Assembly (NCBI GenBank): GCA_035689115.1
Contig: DASSMA010000082.1
Span: forward strand, 1-64,000
Source of the DNA: JAHFUS01 sp035689115
GTDB taxonomy: Bacteria; Actinomycetota; Acidimicrobiia; Acidimicrobiales; GCA-2861595
Direction of reading: 5' to 3'
Length of the DNA stretch: 64,000 nt
A program made the translations under genes and the position numbers. Shown in pieces: positions 44,335-52,833 of this stretch (within the stretch, counting starts at the first letter, position 1; each line of letters opens with the position of its first letter). The notes beneath the pieces are model-generated. The model saw only the letters and a program-made list of their open reading frames with translations, ran no database searches and was not told where the DNA came from.

Positions 44335-45329
44335 CGCTCGTCCTCCGTGATGTGGGTGCCGGTCAGTTCGAGGAACACGTCGTCGAGGGTGGGCGTGCGC
44401 AGGGTGATGTCGCGCACCGGGACGCCGCACCCGTCGAGAGCGACGGCCACCGGGCCGACGGCAGCGGCGCCGTCGGCGGCCGAGACCACCAGCTCGGCAC
44501 CCCGGGCGTCGACGCCGGTCACGCCCGCCACCCCGGCCACCGCCGCCCGGGCGGCCCCGGTGTCGCCGTCGACGCGGGCGACGATGACGTCGGTGCCCAC
44601 GCTGCGCTTCAGCTCGGCCGGCGTGCCCTCGGCCACCAGGCGGCCGGCGTTGATGATGCCGACCCGGTGGGCGAGGGCGTCGGCCTCCTCCAGGTACTGG
44701 GTGGTGAGGAAGATCGTGGTGCCCAGCTCCTCGTTGAGCGCCCGGACCTCCTCCCACACCCGGGCCCTGCCCACCGGGTCGAGCCCGGTGGTGGGCTCGT
44801 CGAGGAACAGCACGTCGGGGTCGTGCACCAGGGCCGCTGCCAGGTCGAGGCGCCGGCGCATGCCGCCGGAGTAGGTGCCGATGCGCCGCTCGAAGGCGTC
44901 GCCGATGTCGACCAGCCTGCGCAGCTCGGCCAGCCGGCGGTCGATCTCGCCGTGGGACAGCCCGTAGAGGCGCCCCTGGAGGCGCAGCAGCTCGGCCCCC
45001 GTCTGCCTGGGGTCGAGGGCGGCGTCCTGAAGGGCGGCGCCGATGCGCAGGCGCACCAGACCGGGCTCGCTGGCCACGTCGTGGCCGGCCACCGTCGCCC
45101 GGCCGGCGGTGGGCGCCAGCAGGGTGCAGAGCACCCGGACGGTGGTGGACTTGCCGGCGCCGTTGGGCCCGAGGAACCCGTAGATCTCCCCGGCGGCGAC
45201 CTCCAGGTCGAGCCCGTGGACGGCGGCGGCGCCGTCGAAGGTCCGGACCAGGCCCTCGGCGGTGACGGCCGGCCCGGCGCCGGCCGCCGGCGCTGCCGGC
45301 GGCCGGACGGCGATGGTGTCGATGCCCAC
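44331..45329 (-). CDS. ABC exporter ATPase (DrrA-like)
   Basis: 332 residues; Walker A FLGPNGAGKSTTVRVL, signature TYSGGMRRRLDLAAALVHDP, Walker B VLFLDEPTTGLDP, and the DrrA-type C-terminal extension VRDITLRTPTLDDVFLELTG. GTG 45329 lies 1 nt after the VOC stop. With the permease it forms a DrrAB-like exporter; the adjacent VOC protein suggests a resistance-type trio. Confidence 0.93.
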   Translation of the reverse strand: MGIDTIAVRPPAAPAAGAGPAVTAEGLVRTFDGAAAVHGLDLEVAAGEIYGFLGPNGAGKSTTVRVLCTLLAPTAGRATVAGHDVASEPGLVRLRIGAALQDAALDPRQTGAELLRLQGRLYGLSHGEIDRRLAELRRLVDIGDAFERRIGTYSGGMRRRLDLAAALVHDPDVLFLDEPTTGLDPVGRARVWEEVRALNEELGTTIFLTTQYLEEADALAHRVGIINAGRLVAEGTPAELKRSVGTDVIVARVDGDTGAARAAVAGVAGVTGVDARGAELVVSAADGAAAVGPVAVALDGCGVPVRDITLRTPTLDDVFLELTGTHITEDER

Positions 45330-45330
45330 G

Positions 45331-45699
45331 TCAGCGCTTCTCCGGGAGCTGCTGCACGGCCCAGCGGTTGCCGTCGGGGTCGCTGAACCACACGAACGAC
45401 CCCCACGGGAACTCCTGCACGTCGCCGACCTCGACCTCGCACTCCTTCAGGTGGTTGCGGGCCTCGTGGACGTCGGCCACCACGACCTGGAGCCCCTCCA
45501 CCGAGCCGGGCCGGGCGCTGGTGATGCCCTTCCCGACGGCGATCGAGCAGGCCGACCCCGGCGGGGTGAGCTGCACGAAGCGCTGCTCGTCGCTCACGGT
45601 GGCGTCGACGTCGGCGTGGAACCCGATCCGCTCGTAGAACGCCTTGGCCCGGTCCACGTCGGACACGGGGACGACGACCAGCTCGAGCCTGAAGTCCAT
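45331..45699 (-). CDS. VOC (glyoxalase/bleomycin-resistance) family protein
   Basis: 122 residues from MDFRLELVVVPVSDVDRAKA (ATG 45699), with AFYERIGFHADVD, FVQLTPPGSACSIAVGKG and GSFVWFSDPDGNRWAVQQLP, the four-strand VOC repeats. Could be a dioxygenase, isomerase or drug-binding protein. It opens the operon with the DrrAB-like exporter and is divergent from the WYL regulator. Confidence 0.88.
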   Translation of the reverse strand: MDFRLELVVVPVSDVDRAKAFYERIGFHADVDATVSDEQRFVQLTPPGSACSIAVGKGITSARPGSVEGLQVVVADVHEARNHLKECEVEVGDVQEFPWGSFVWFSDPDGNRWAVQQLPEKR

Positions 45700-45760
45700 G
45701 GTCCTCTCCCTTCCGTTTGCCTGTGCGCCATCTTCCGCGACAAAAGTGGTCATCGGATGG

Positions 45761-45781
45761 CCAGGTTTTCTGGAAAACTGG
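45761..45781. promoter_or_regulatory. Dyad in the VOC/WYL divergent spacer
   Basis: CCAGGTTTTCTGGAAAACTGG is an imperfect inverted repeat, AT-rich in a GC-rich setting, ending 4 nt before the WYL ATG and 60 nt from the VOC ATG. A suitable operator for the WYL regulator over both directions. Confidence 0.55.
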
Positions 45782-45785
45782 TGGC

Positions 45786-46742
45786 ATGCGAGCGGACCGA
45801 CTGGTGGCCACCCTGCTGTTCCTGCAGTCCCGGGGCCGGGTCACGGCCGCCGAGGTGGCCGAGGAGCTGGAGGTCTCGGTGAAGACGGCCCGGCGCGACC
45901 TGGAGGCGCTGTCGATCGCCGGCATCCCCGTCTACTCGCAGGCCGGCCGGGGCGGCGGATGGTCGCTGGTGGGCGGGGCCCGCACCGACCTGAGCGGCCT
46001 CACCGCCGCCGAGGCCCGCACGCTGTTCCTCGTGGCCGGGCCGTCGTCGGCGGTCACGCCCGAGGCCAAGGCGGCCCTCCGCAAGCTGGTGCAGGCCCTG
46101 CCCGAGACGTTCCGGGCCGAGGCCGAGAAGGCGGCTGCCGCCATCGTGCTCGACCCCGCCCGCTGGGGCGGCCGGGCGCCCACCGCCCCGCCCCACCTGG
46201 AGACCCTCCAGCAGGCGGTGATCGAGGGCGCCCAGGTGCGGCTGGGCTACACCGACGCCAAGGGCGCCGTGTCCGAGCGGGTCGTGCACCCACTCGGCCT
46301 GGTGTCCAAGGGCACCACCTGGTACCTGCTGGCCGACACCGACGCCGGCCGCCGCACGTTCCGCGTGTGGCGGGTGCGGTCGGCCGAGATCACCGGCGAA
46401 CCGGCCGCCCGGCCCGACGGGTTCGACCTGCGGGCGGCGTGGGACGAGGTCGTGGCCACGCTCGACGAGCACCGCTCCACGCGCACCGTCACCGCCCTCG
46501 TCGACCCGTCGCTGCTGCGGTGGCTGCGGGCCCACTTCGGCACCCGCCTCACCGTGGGCGCCGCCGGCGACGACGGCCGGCTCCCCGTCGAGCTGGCCTT
46601 CCCCGAGCACCACGACCCGGCCCGGGAGCTGTGCGCCTACGGCGAGGGCCTGGAGGTGCTGGGCCCGCCCGAGGTGCGGGCCGCCCTGGCCGCCATCGGC
46701 GCCGGCCTGGTCCGCCGCTACACCGAAGTCCCGAGGAGATAG
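45786..46742 (+). CDS. HTH-WYL transcriptional regulator
   Basis: 318 residues. An N-terminal helix-turn-helix (RADRLVATLLFLQSRGRVTA, VSVKTARRDLEALSIAGIPV) and a WYL domain with LGLVSKGTTWYLLADT and a WCX-like C-terminus. Members sense nucleic acid or small ligands. ATG 45786 (earlier GTG starts would overlap the dyad). Likely regulates the divergent VOC-DrrAB operon. The stop lies inside a perfect 20-bp hairpin. Confidence 0.92.
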   Translation: MRADRLVATLLFLQSRGRVTAAEVAEELEVSVKTARRDLEALSIAGIPVYSQAGRGGGWSLVGGARTDLSGLTAAEARTLFLVAGPSSAVTPEAKAALRKLVQALPETFRAEAEKAAAAIVLDPARWGGRAPTAPPHLETLQQAVIEGAQVRLGYTDAKGAVSERVVHPLGLVSKGTTWYLLADTDAGRRTFRVWRVRSAEITGEPAARPDGFDLRAAWDEVVATLDEHRSTRTVTALVDPSLLRWLRAHFGTRLTVGAAGDDGRLPVELAFPEHHDPARELCAYGEGLEVLGPPEVRAALAAIGAGLVRRYTEVPRR

Positions 46743-46773
46743 CCCACCAGAATGGTGGGCTATCTCCTCGGGA
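46729..46773. terminator. Perfect 20-bp bidirectional terminator hairpin
   Basis: Arms 46729-46748 and 46754-46773 (TCCCGAGGAGATAGCCCACC and its complement) with an AGAAT loop. It lies between convergent genes, includes the WYL stop codon, and ends 2 nt before the ABC permease stop. No T tract. Confidence 0.9.
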
Positions 46774-46774
46774 C

Positions 46775-49246
46775 TCACTCCAGCGGGCGGCGGGCCAGGG
46801 CCGGCGGCTCCCGGCCGGCGAGGAGCGAGCCGGCAGCGGTGGCCAGCACCGGCAGGCCGGCGACGAGGACGGCCAGGTCGGCGAGCGGCGGCCGGCGCAG
46901 GGCGTCGAGGTCGCCGTGGTGGTAGGCGGCCATGGCCAGGTACACGGCGGCCACGCCGAGCACGGCCGCCAGCACGGCCAGGGCACCGGTGGTGGAAGCG
47001 GCGAGGGACCGGCGGTGGCGGCTGCCGGCGCCGGCGGCGGTGAGCACCCGCAGGTCGTTGGCCGTCTCGGCGCGGATGAGGCCGGCGGTCATGGCCAGCA
47101 CTCCGAGGGCGAGCAGGATGCCGGCGGCGGTGGCCCGCCGGCCCAGCTCGGCCTGCGACCGCTCTGAGTCACGGGTCTCGACCGAGAGGCCGGCGGAGGC
47201 GGCGACGGACCGGGCGGCGTCCACCTGGGCGGTCGTGAGCGGGTGGGCAGGGTGCACCAGCCAGGCGGTGGCGACGGGCACCAGGCCGAGCGAGGCCATC
47301 GCCTTCCCGGTGATGAGCGTGTTCGGCTCGGCGAACCCGGCGGGAAGCCCGGCCAGCTGCTGGACCACGGGGTGGGCCACCTGCTGGCGCGGCCCGAAGC
47401 CAAGCTGGAGGCCGGCCAGGTCGGTCCGGGACGTGACCACGTCGGCCGCCGGGTCGACCAGCGCCGGGTCGACCCCGTACTGGGCCAGGAGGGCCGGCGT
47501 GGCGACGTAGAGCGGCGCTTCGACAGACACCCTGGTGCCGGCCCCCTGGTGCTCCACCTTCACGAGGGCGGCAGGATCCTTCCCGGTCACGCCGGGCGCG
47601 GGCACGACCGGCGCGGACGGGCTCACCGCCCGGTCCAGCTCCACCACATCGCCGCCCAGCCGGGCGGCGATGGCGCCCACCGCGGCGCGGCCGGTGGCCA
47701 GCTGGTCGGGCGGCAGCTCGGGGACGAGGAACCGGGCCTCGGGCGCGGCGTAGGCCACCAGCCGGTCGGCCGCCATGTTGGCCTGGTGCGGCGGCCCCTT
47801 CGGCGCGGCGGCGCTGACGGCGATCGACGCGGCGATGGCGACGGCGAGAGTGGCGGCGCCCAGGGCGGCGCCCGAGCGGACCTGGTACCGGGCCAGGTCC
47901 CGCAGGGCCAGCCGCACCGTGATCGGCGCCCGCCGGCCGGCGGCGGCCAGCGCCCGGATGGAGAGGGGGACGAGCAGCAGCACGCCCACCACGGTGGCCA
48001 CCGCCCCGGCCGCCGTCATCGGCGCCGAGCGGCGGTCGGCGGCTGCCAGCAGGGCGACGCCGGCGGCCAGGGCGGGGGCGCCGGCGGCAGCGAAGTGGCC
48101 GGCCGGGCGGGGGCGGGGCGGGCGGCCCGACAGGGCGGCGACCACCGACGTGCGGGCCGCCTCCCGGGCCGGCCACCACGACGCCGCCAGCGCCGTCACC
48201 ACGGCCAGCCCGCCGGCGCCGGCCACCGCCGCCCAGGGCAGGTCGAGCCGGCCGACGCGGTGGGCGGCGAGGCGCTCGAGGACCGGGGCGAAGGCCAGCC
48301 AGCCGGCCAGGCCCACGGCCGTGCCGGCCACGGCGGCGGTGATCCCGGCGGCCGCCCCGCCGGCCAGCATCACCAGGCGGACGTGGCGGTCGGTGGCGCC
48401 AATGGCGCCGAGCACGCCGAGTGCCCGCCGCCGGCGCTGGGCCATCACGGTGAACCCGGCCACGCCGACGAGACCCACGAACAGCAGGGCCACCGACGCC
48501 AGCGTCAGCACGGCGGCGGCGACCGCCGCCCGCGACGCCGCCGACACCCCCGCCACCTGCAGGGGCTTGCCCGGCAGGTGCAGCGCGTGCAGGCGGTCCT
48601 CGCCCAGGACGCCGGCCACCGACACCGAGACCCTGTCCGGCCGGTCGACCTGCCCGGGGGCCACGAGGGCGAAGGGGTCGTCGAGGTCCCGGGGGTCCTC
48701 CACCAGCCCGACGACCCGCCGGCCGGCGCCGGCTCCCGCCCACGTGCCGCCCAGGCCGGTGCCGAAGAGGTGGGCCACCCGCCTGGTGAGGGCGACCTCG
48801 GAGGGGCCGGCCGGCCACCGGCCCTCGACCAGGCGGACCCCCGGCGCGGCGGGCCGGTCGGACGCCCGCAGGTCGACGGTGACCACCGAGCCGGGCACGG
48901 GGACCCGCCGGTGGGCGAAGACCACCCCGCCCGGGAAGGCCGCTCGCACGGCGGCCACGTCGGCGTCCATCGACGCGCTGGACGAAGGCAGGCTGACAGT
49001 GGTGCTGGCGGGCGGCTCCGCGTTGGTGGCGAAGGCCAGGCCGAACACGGTGGCGGCCACTGCCACGGTGAGCAGGGCCAGCACCAGCACCTGCTGGCGC
49101 CACTCGCGCCTGAACAGTCGCCGGCCCCAGCGGACGACGGCCCGGCGGGCCGGCCGGCCACCGTCCGGCGGGCGCGCCTCGGGCGGGCGGACCAGCGTCG
49201 CCGTCACTGGTGCGTCGCCCATGGACCGGCCTCCCGGGCCGGTCAT
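46775..49246 (-). CDS. FtsX/MacB-type ABC permease, long form
   Basis: About 823 residues, ten predicted helices and two large extracytoplasmic loops. An N-terminal helix (QQVLVLALLTVAVAATVFGL), the FtsX core VALLFVGLVGVAGFTVMAQRRRRALGVLGAIGATDRHVR broken by a loop, and a second FtsX repeat later. Either ATG 49246, overlapping the ATPase TGA, or ATG 49222, placed by the 29-nt cassette after GGGAGG, is the start; the hairpin lies between. With the ATPase and PadR genes it forms a MacB-like export or envelope-stress system. Confidence 0.88.
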   Translation of the reverse strand: MTGPGGRSMGDAPVTATLVRPPEARPPDGGRPARRAVVRWGRRLFRREWRQQVLVLALLTVAVAATVFGLAFATNAEPPASTTVSLPSSSASMDADVAAVRAAFPGGVVFAHRRVPVPGSVVTVDLRASDRPAAPGVRLVEGRWPAGPSEVALTRRVAHLFGTGLGGTWAGAGAGRRVVGLVEDPRDLDDPFALVAPGQVDRPDRVSVSVAGVLGEDRLHALHLPGKPLQVAGVSAASRAAVAAAVLTLASVALLFVGLVGVAGFTVMAQRRRRALGVLGAIGATDRHVRLVMLAGGAAAGITAAVAGTAVGLAGWLAFAPVLERLAAHRVGRLDLPWAAVAGAGGLAVVTALAASWWPAREAARTSVVAALSGRPPRPRPAGHFAAAGAPALAAGVALLAAADRRSAPMTAAGAVATVVGVLLLVPLSIRALAAAGRRAPITVRLALRDLARYQVRSGAALGAATLAVAIAASIAVSAAAPKGPPHQANMAADRLVAYAAPEARFLVPELPPDQLATGRAAVGAIAARLGGDVVELDRAVSPSAPVVPAPGVTGKDPAALVKVEHQGAGTRVSVEAPLYVATPALLAQYGVDPALVDPAADVVTSRTDLAGLQLGFGPRQQVAHPVVQQLAGLPAGFAEPNTLITGKAMASLGLVPVATAWLVHPAHPLTTAQVDAARSVAASAGLSVETRDSERSQAELGRRATAAGILLALGVLAMTAGLIRAETANDLRVLTAAGAGSRHRRSLAASTTGALAVLAAVLGVAAVYLAMAAYHHGDLDALRRPPLADLAVLVAGLPVLATAAGSLLAGREPPALARRPLE
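49217..49245 (-). repeat. Hairpin / Shine-Dalgarno / ATG cassette, copy 2
   Basis: Identical over 29 nt to 2072-2100. It holds the ATPase stop, the 8-bp hairpin (49224-49244) and ATGGGC, which is in frame with the permease. Here the ATG begins the permease at MGDAPVTATL, so the element acts as an initiation region. Confidence 0.85.
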
Positions 49247-49968
49247 TGGTTCGTCGGCGTGAGCAGGGACTCGGGCCCCGGCGGCGGCATCGTCTGGTCC
49301 ACGACCCGGCCGTCGCGCAGGAAGACGATGCGGTCGGCCCACGAGGCCAGTTGGGCGTCGTGGGTGACCACCACGCCGGCCACACCCTTGTGGCAGGCGG
49401 CCCGCACCAGGCGCATGACGGCCTCGGCGTTCACCGAGTCGAGGGCGCCCGACGGCTCGTCGGCCAGCAGCAGGCACCGCTCCCCCACCACCGCCCGGGC
49501 GACGGCCACCCGCTGGCGCTCGCCGCCCGACAACTCGTCGGGGTAGCGCTCGGCCCGCTCGGCCAGACCCAGCTCCTCCAGGGCGGCCAGACCCGCGGCC
49601 CGGGCGGCCCGGGCGGGCACGCCGTCGAGTTCCAGCGGCAGGGCCACGTTCTCGACGGCGGTGAGGCCGGGCAGCAGGTTGAAGTCCTGGAACACGTAGC
49701 CGATGGACCGCCGGCGCAGGCGGGCCCGGTCGTTGCGGGACAGGCCCGCCAGCGGCGTGCCGGCCACCAGGACCTCGCCGGCGGTGGGCTCCTCCAGGCT
49801 GCCGGCGATGGTGAGCAGCGTGCTCTTCCCCGAACCGCTCGGGCCCATGACCGCCACCAGCTCGGCGCCCGCCACGGCCAGGTCGACGCCCCGCAGGGCC
49901 TGCACCTCGGACGGGCCCTCGCCGTAGGTCTTGGCCACTCCCCGCAGCTCCAGCGCCGGGCCGGTCAC
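49243..49968 (-). CDS. MacB/LolD-type ABC ATPase
   Basis: 241 residues; Walker A VMGPSGSGKSTLL, signature ELSGGERQRVAVARA, Walker B LLADEPSGALD, and the D-loop SVNAEAVMRLV. GTG 49968 overlaps the PadR stop (GTGA). It powers the long FtsX-type permease in a mechanotransmission-like export complex; substrate unknown. Confidence 0.93.
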   Translation of the reverse strand: MTGPALELRGVAKTYGEGPSEVQALRGVDLAVAGAELVAVMGPSGSGKSTLLTIAGSLEEPTAGEVLVAGTPLAGLSRNDRARLRRRSIGYVFQDFNLLPGLTAVENVALPLELDGVPARAARAAGLAALEELGLAERAERYPDELSGGERQRVAVARAVVGERCLLLADEPSGALDSVNAEAVMRLVRAACHKGVAGVVVTHDAQLASWADRIVFLRDGRVVDQTMPPPGPESLLTPTNQ

Positions 49969-50540
49969 GGCCGCACCCCCGCCCGCCGCCGCAGACGGGG
50001 CAGGACCGCCGGTGCCGGCGCCTCGTCGGCGGCGTGGCGCCGCAACCGGCCGTCGGCGGCGTCGAGCCAGCGGGCGACGGCGTCGAGCCGGAACAGCTCG
50101 GCGTCGACCACCAGCCCGAGGTTCACGTCGTGGCCGGCGCCCTCCTTGAGCCGCGTCCACTCCTGCATCACCTGCACCACGTGCCGGCGGTGGACCTGGA
50201 CGACCTCGTGGACGTCGACGCCCGGCACCCGCATGGCGACGAGCACCTTGATCACCAACTCGTCGCGCGGCGGGGTGGCCAGGTCGGGCGGGGTGCGAAG
50301 CCACGCCGCCAGCTCCTCGCGGCCCTCGTCGGTGATCCGGAAGTGCTTCTGGGGTCCGTCGTCCGCTCCGCCGTCGGACTCCACCAGGCCGTCCCGCTCC
50401 AGCCGCTGGAGGGTGGTGTACACCTGGCCCACGTTCAGCGGCCAGACCTCGCCGGTGCGGGCCTCGAACTCCTGGCGCAGCTGGAGGCCGAACTTGGGGC
50501 CCTCGCTGAGCAGGGCCAGGAGGGCGTGGGGGACGCTCAC
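49965..50540 (-). CDS. PadR-family regulator
   Basis: 191 residues with a winged helix (PHALLALLSEGPKFGLQLRQ, GQVYTTLQRLERDGLVES) and a Vir_act_alpha_C coiled region. GTG 50540 start. It opens the operon with the MacB-like transporter; the palindrome at 50560-50574 lies 20 nt upstream. Probable repressor relieved by a transported ligand. Confidence 0.92.
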   Translation of the reverse strand: MSVPHALLALLSEGPKFGLQLRQEFEARTGEVWPLNVGQVYTTLQRLERDGLVESDGGADDGPQKHFRITDEGREELAAWLRTPPDLATPPRDELVIKVLVAMRVPGVDVHEVVQVHRRHVVQVMQEWTRLKEGAGHDVNLGLVVDAELFRLDAVARWLDAADGRLRRHAADEAPAPAVLPRLRRRAGVRP

Positions 50541-50559
50541 CGTCCCCGCTCCGGGCTTT

Positions 50560-50574
50560 GCATACTGAGTATGC
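50560..50574. promoter_or_regulatory. PadR-type operator
   Basis: GCATACT-G-AGTATGC is a perfect 15-bp dyad containing the ATACT/AGTAT halves favoured by PadR proteins. It lies between padR (start 50540) and the opposite-strand leader ORFs beginning at 50609, so it may control both directions. Confidence 0.75.
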
Positions 50575-50608
50575 TACTCGCTAGAGTGGACGTCGTAAAG
50601 GGGTTTCG

Positions 50609-50753
50609 ATGACGAACGCCCCTGGCATGGGGCGACGGCGGGGACGACGATGACGGTGTGCCATTGGCCGCCGTGAGCTCTGTGCGCGACGCCGCTCTCG
50701 CCGATGCCGAGCGCGCCGCTGCGCGCCTGTTCCACGACGCGCCGGTGCCCTGA
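50609..50753 (+). other. Chain of three coupled micro-ORFs (14, 8 and 26 codons)
   Basis: ATG 50609 (RBS AAAGGGG) encodes MTNAPGMGRRRGRR and stops at 50651-50653, overlapping ATG 50650. That frame reads MTVCHWPP and stops at 50674-50676, overlapping GTG 50673. The third reads VSSVRDAALADAERAAARLF and six more residues and stops at 50751-50753, 1 nt before the next gene. All downstream genes continue by GTGA overlaps. Whether these peptides are made is unknown; they may be a regulatory leader. Confidence 0.45.
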
Positions 50754-50754
50754 C

Positions 50755-50943
50755 GTGCCGGTCGCCGCCCTCGTCCCGCTGGCCGCCGTCGCGTTGGCGT
50801 TCGTGGCGTACTGCCTGGTGGACCTGGCCAGGGCCCCCTCGTCCCGGTACCTCCCCAGGTGGGCCTGGGCGATCGCGTGCGTGGCCTCGGTCCCGTTGGG
50901 CGGGGTGGTGTACCTGCTGGTCGGCCGGGGCGAGCGCCCGTGA
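50755..50943 (+). CDS. PLDc_N-like small membrane protein
   Basis: 62 residues, GTG 50755. Two hydrophobic helices separated by YCLVDLARAPSSRYLPRWAW, the conserved D.....S..R.LP.W.W motif of the phospholipase-D nuclease N-terminal domain (PLDc_N), which here occurs alone. Ends GERP; stop overlaps the ATPase GTG. Such proteins often accompany ABC exporters; role unknown. Confidence 0.8.
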   Translation: MPVAALVPLAAVALAFVAYCLVDLARAPSSRYLPRWAWAIACVASVPLGGVVYLLVGRGERP

Positions 50944-51836
50944 CCCTGGCCGTCGCCACCGAGGGACTGCGCAAGGCGTACCCCGGCGGGGCCGGCCTGC
51001 ACGGCGTCGACCTGGCCGTGCCCGAGGGATCGGTGTACGGACTGGTCGGTCCCAACGGCGCTGGCAAGACCACCCTGCTGTGCCTCCTGGCCGGGCTGCG
51101 CCGGCCCGACGCCGGCGCCATCCGCTTCGCCGTCCCTCTCGATCGGGTCGCCGTGTGCCCCGACGTCCCGCAGTTCGAGCCGTGGCTGACCGCCGCTGAG
51201 GTCGTCGAGTTGGCCGGCTCCCTGGCTGCCGGACCGGTCGACGGGGCGCAGGTCGACCGGGCGCTCGAGGAGGCAGGGCTGGCCGGAGCGGCCCACCGTC
51301 GGGTGGGAACCTTCTCGCGGGGCATGACGCAGCGGCTGGCCCTGGCCGCCACCCTTGTCGGGGACCCGGCGGTGGTGATCTTGGACGAGCCGAGCTCGGC
51401 GCTCGACCCCGCCGGGCGCCATGAGGTCCTCGACCTTGTCGCCCGGCTGGGCCGGGACCGCACCGTGCTGCTGTCCAGCCACGTCCTGGCCGACGTCCAG
51501 CGCGTGTGCGACACCGTCGGGGTCCTCGTCGAGGGCCGCCTGCGCTGGCAGGGCGAGGTCGCTCGCCTGCTGGCCGAGCACGTGCAGCCGGCGTGGGAGG
51601 TCCGGGTGCGGGGCGACGCCGGCGCCGTGGCCGCCGCCCTGCATGGCGAGCCGTGGGTGCGCACGGCGACCGCTGACGGGAACGGCCGCGTGCGGGTCGA
51701 AGTCACCTCCATGGCCGCCGGCGAGGCCCACCTGGTGGCCGCCCTGGCTGCCACCGGGCAGCCCGTGGTGGCCGTGGAGCCGGCGGCCGACGATCTGGAG
51801 GATGCCTTTCTGCGGTTGGCCGGGGGCGGGACGTGA
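50940..51836 (+). CDS. ABC exporter ATPase
   Basis: 298 residues; Walker A LVGPNGAGKTTLLCLL, Walker B VVILDEPSSALDP; the signature reads FSRGMTQRLALAATL in place of LSGGQ, as in many ABC-2 exporters. A C-terminal extension follows. GTG start overlaps the PLDc_N stop; the stop overlaps the permease GTG. Confidence 0.9.
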   Translation: MTLAVATEGLRKAYPGGAGLHGVDLAVPEGSVYGLVGPNGAGKTTLLCLLAGLRRPDAGAIRFAVPLDRVAVCPDVPQFEPWLTAAEVVELAGSLAAGPVDGAQVDRALEEAGLAGAAHRRVGTFSRGMTQRLALAATLVGDPAVVILDEPSSALDPAGRHEVLDLVARLGRDRTVLLSSHVLADVQRVCDTVGVLVEGRLRWQGEVARLLAEHVQPAWEVRVRGDAGAVAAALHGEPWVRTATADGNGRVRVEVTSMAAGEAHLVAALAATGQPVVAVEPAADDLEDAFLRLAGGGT

Positions 51837-52585
51837 CCCTCTTTCGCGTCGAGGTGCTCCGCTTCACCCGCACCCGCCGCATCGTCGCACTCCTGGCCGT
51901 GTTCCTGCTGGCCGGGTTCGGCGGGCCGGTCCTGGCCCGCTACCTGCCCGACCTGGTCAACAGCCAGACCAGCGAGAACGTCACCGTCATCGTGTCCGAG
52001 GCCCGGCCGGTCGACGGCGTGTCGATGTTCGCCTCCAACGCCGGGCAACTCGGCCTGCTGGTGGCGGTGGTGATCGCCGCCGGTGCTCTGGCGGTCGACG
52101 CCAAGCCCGGGCTCTCGACGTTCTACCGCACGCGGGTGCGCCCCTTCGACCGGGTGATCCTGCCCCGCTTCGGCGTCACCGCCGGCGCCGTGGCCGGAAG
52201 CTACGTGCTCGGGGCGGTGGCCGCCTGGTACGAGACGACGGTGCTGATCGGCCACGTTCCGGCCGGGCGCTACGCCTTCGGGGTGGCGCTGACCGTGCTC
52301 TACCTGGGCTTCGCCGTCGCCGTGGTGACGCTTGCCGCCAGCCTCACCCGCTCGGTCGTCGGCACGTCAGGCACGGCGATAGCCGTGCTGCTGGCCCTGC
52401 CGGTCCTCGGAGCCGTCCCCGCCCTCGAACCGTGGCTGCCGTCCACCCTCGCCGGCGCCCTCACCGAGATGGCGGGCGCCGGAGGGGCGGCCGACTTCGT
52501 GCGGGCGGCGGCGACCACCGCCGGCGCCACCGCCGTCGTGCTCCTGGTGGCACTGCGCCGCTTCCGCACCCGGGAGGTCGTGTAG
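51833..52585 (+). CDS. ABC-2-like exporter permease
   Basis: 250 residues, six helices; N-terminal VEVLRFTRTRRIVALLAVFL, a loop with DAKPGLSTFYRTRVRPFDRV, then VAVVTLAASLTRSVVGTSGT. Acts with the preceding ATPase. Substrate unknown. Ends 6 nt before the convergent next gene. Confidence 0.82.
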   Translation: MTLFRVEVLRFTRTRRIVALLAVFLLAGFGGPVLARYLPDLVNSQTSENVTVIVSEARPVDGVSMFASNAGQLGLLVAVVIAAGALAVDAKPGLSTFYRTRVRPFDRVILPRFGVTAGAVAGSYVLGAVAAWYETTVLIGHVPAGRYAFGVALTVLYLGFAVAVVTLAASLTRSVVGTSGTAIAVLLALPVLGAVPALEPWLPSTLAGALTEMAGAGGAADFVRAAATTAGATAVVLLVALRRFRTREVV

Positions 52586-52591
52586 CGCGGC

Positions 52592-52807
52592 TCAGGCGTC
52601 CTCGGCCAGGGTGCGGACGGACGAGATGTCGATACCGAGCTCGCCCAACTCCGTGAGGAACAGCTGCAGGGACCGCTGGTCGTCGAACCAACCGAGGAGG
52701 TGGGTCTCCGACGGTTCGTCGGGACCCACCTCCAGGTTGTCGAACGAGCGGACGACGGCGTCGCCGAGGCGGCCCCGCACGACGATCTCGTACTGCACGG
52801 CTGCCAT
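52592..52807 (-). CDS. Small soluble protein, DUF7144-linked
   Basis: 71 residues from ATG 52807: VQYEIVVRGRLGDAVVRSF, SETHLLGWFDDQRSLQLFLT and ELGELGIDISSVRTL. The LLGWFDDQRSLQ..L..LGELGI pattern is common in actinobacterial small proteins of unknown role and suggests an ACT-like or ferredoxin-like fold. It lies 26 nt downstream of the DUF7144 gene. Confidence 0.65.
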   Translation of the reverse strand: MAAVQYEIVVRGRLGDAVVRSFDNLEVGPDEPSETHLLGWFDDQRSLQLFLTELGELGIDISSVRTLAEDA

Positions 52808-52833
52808 CGGGGTGACCTCCGGTGCCGTGTGGC

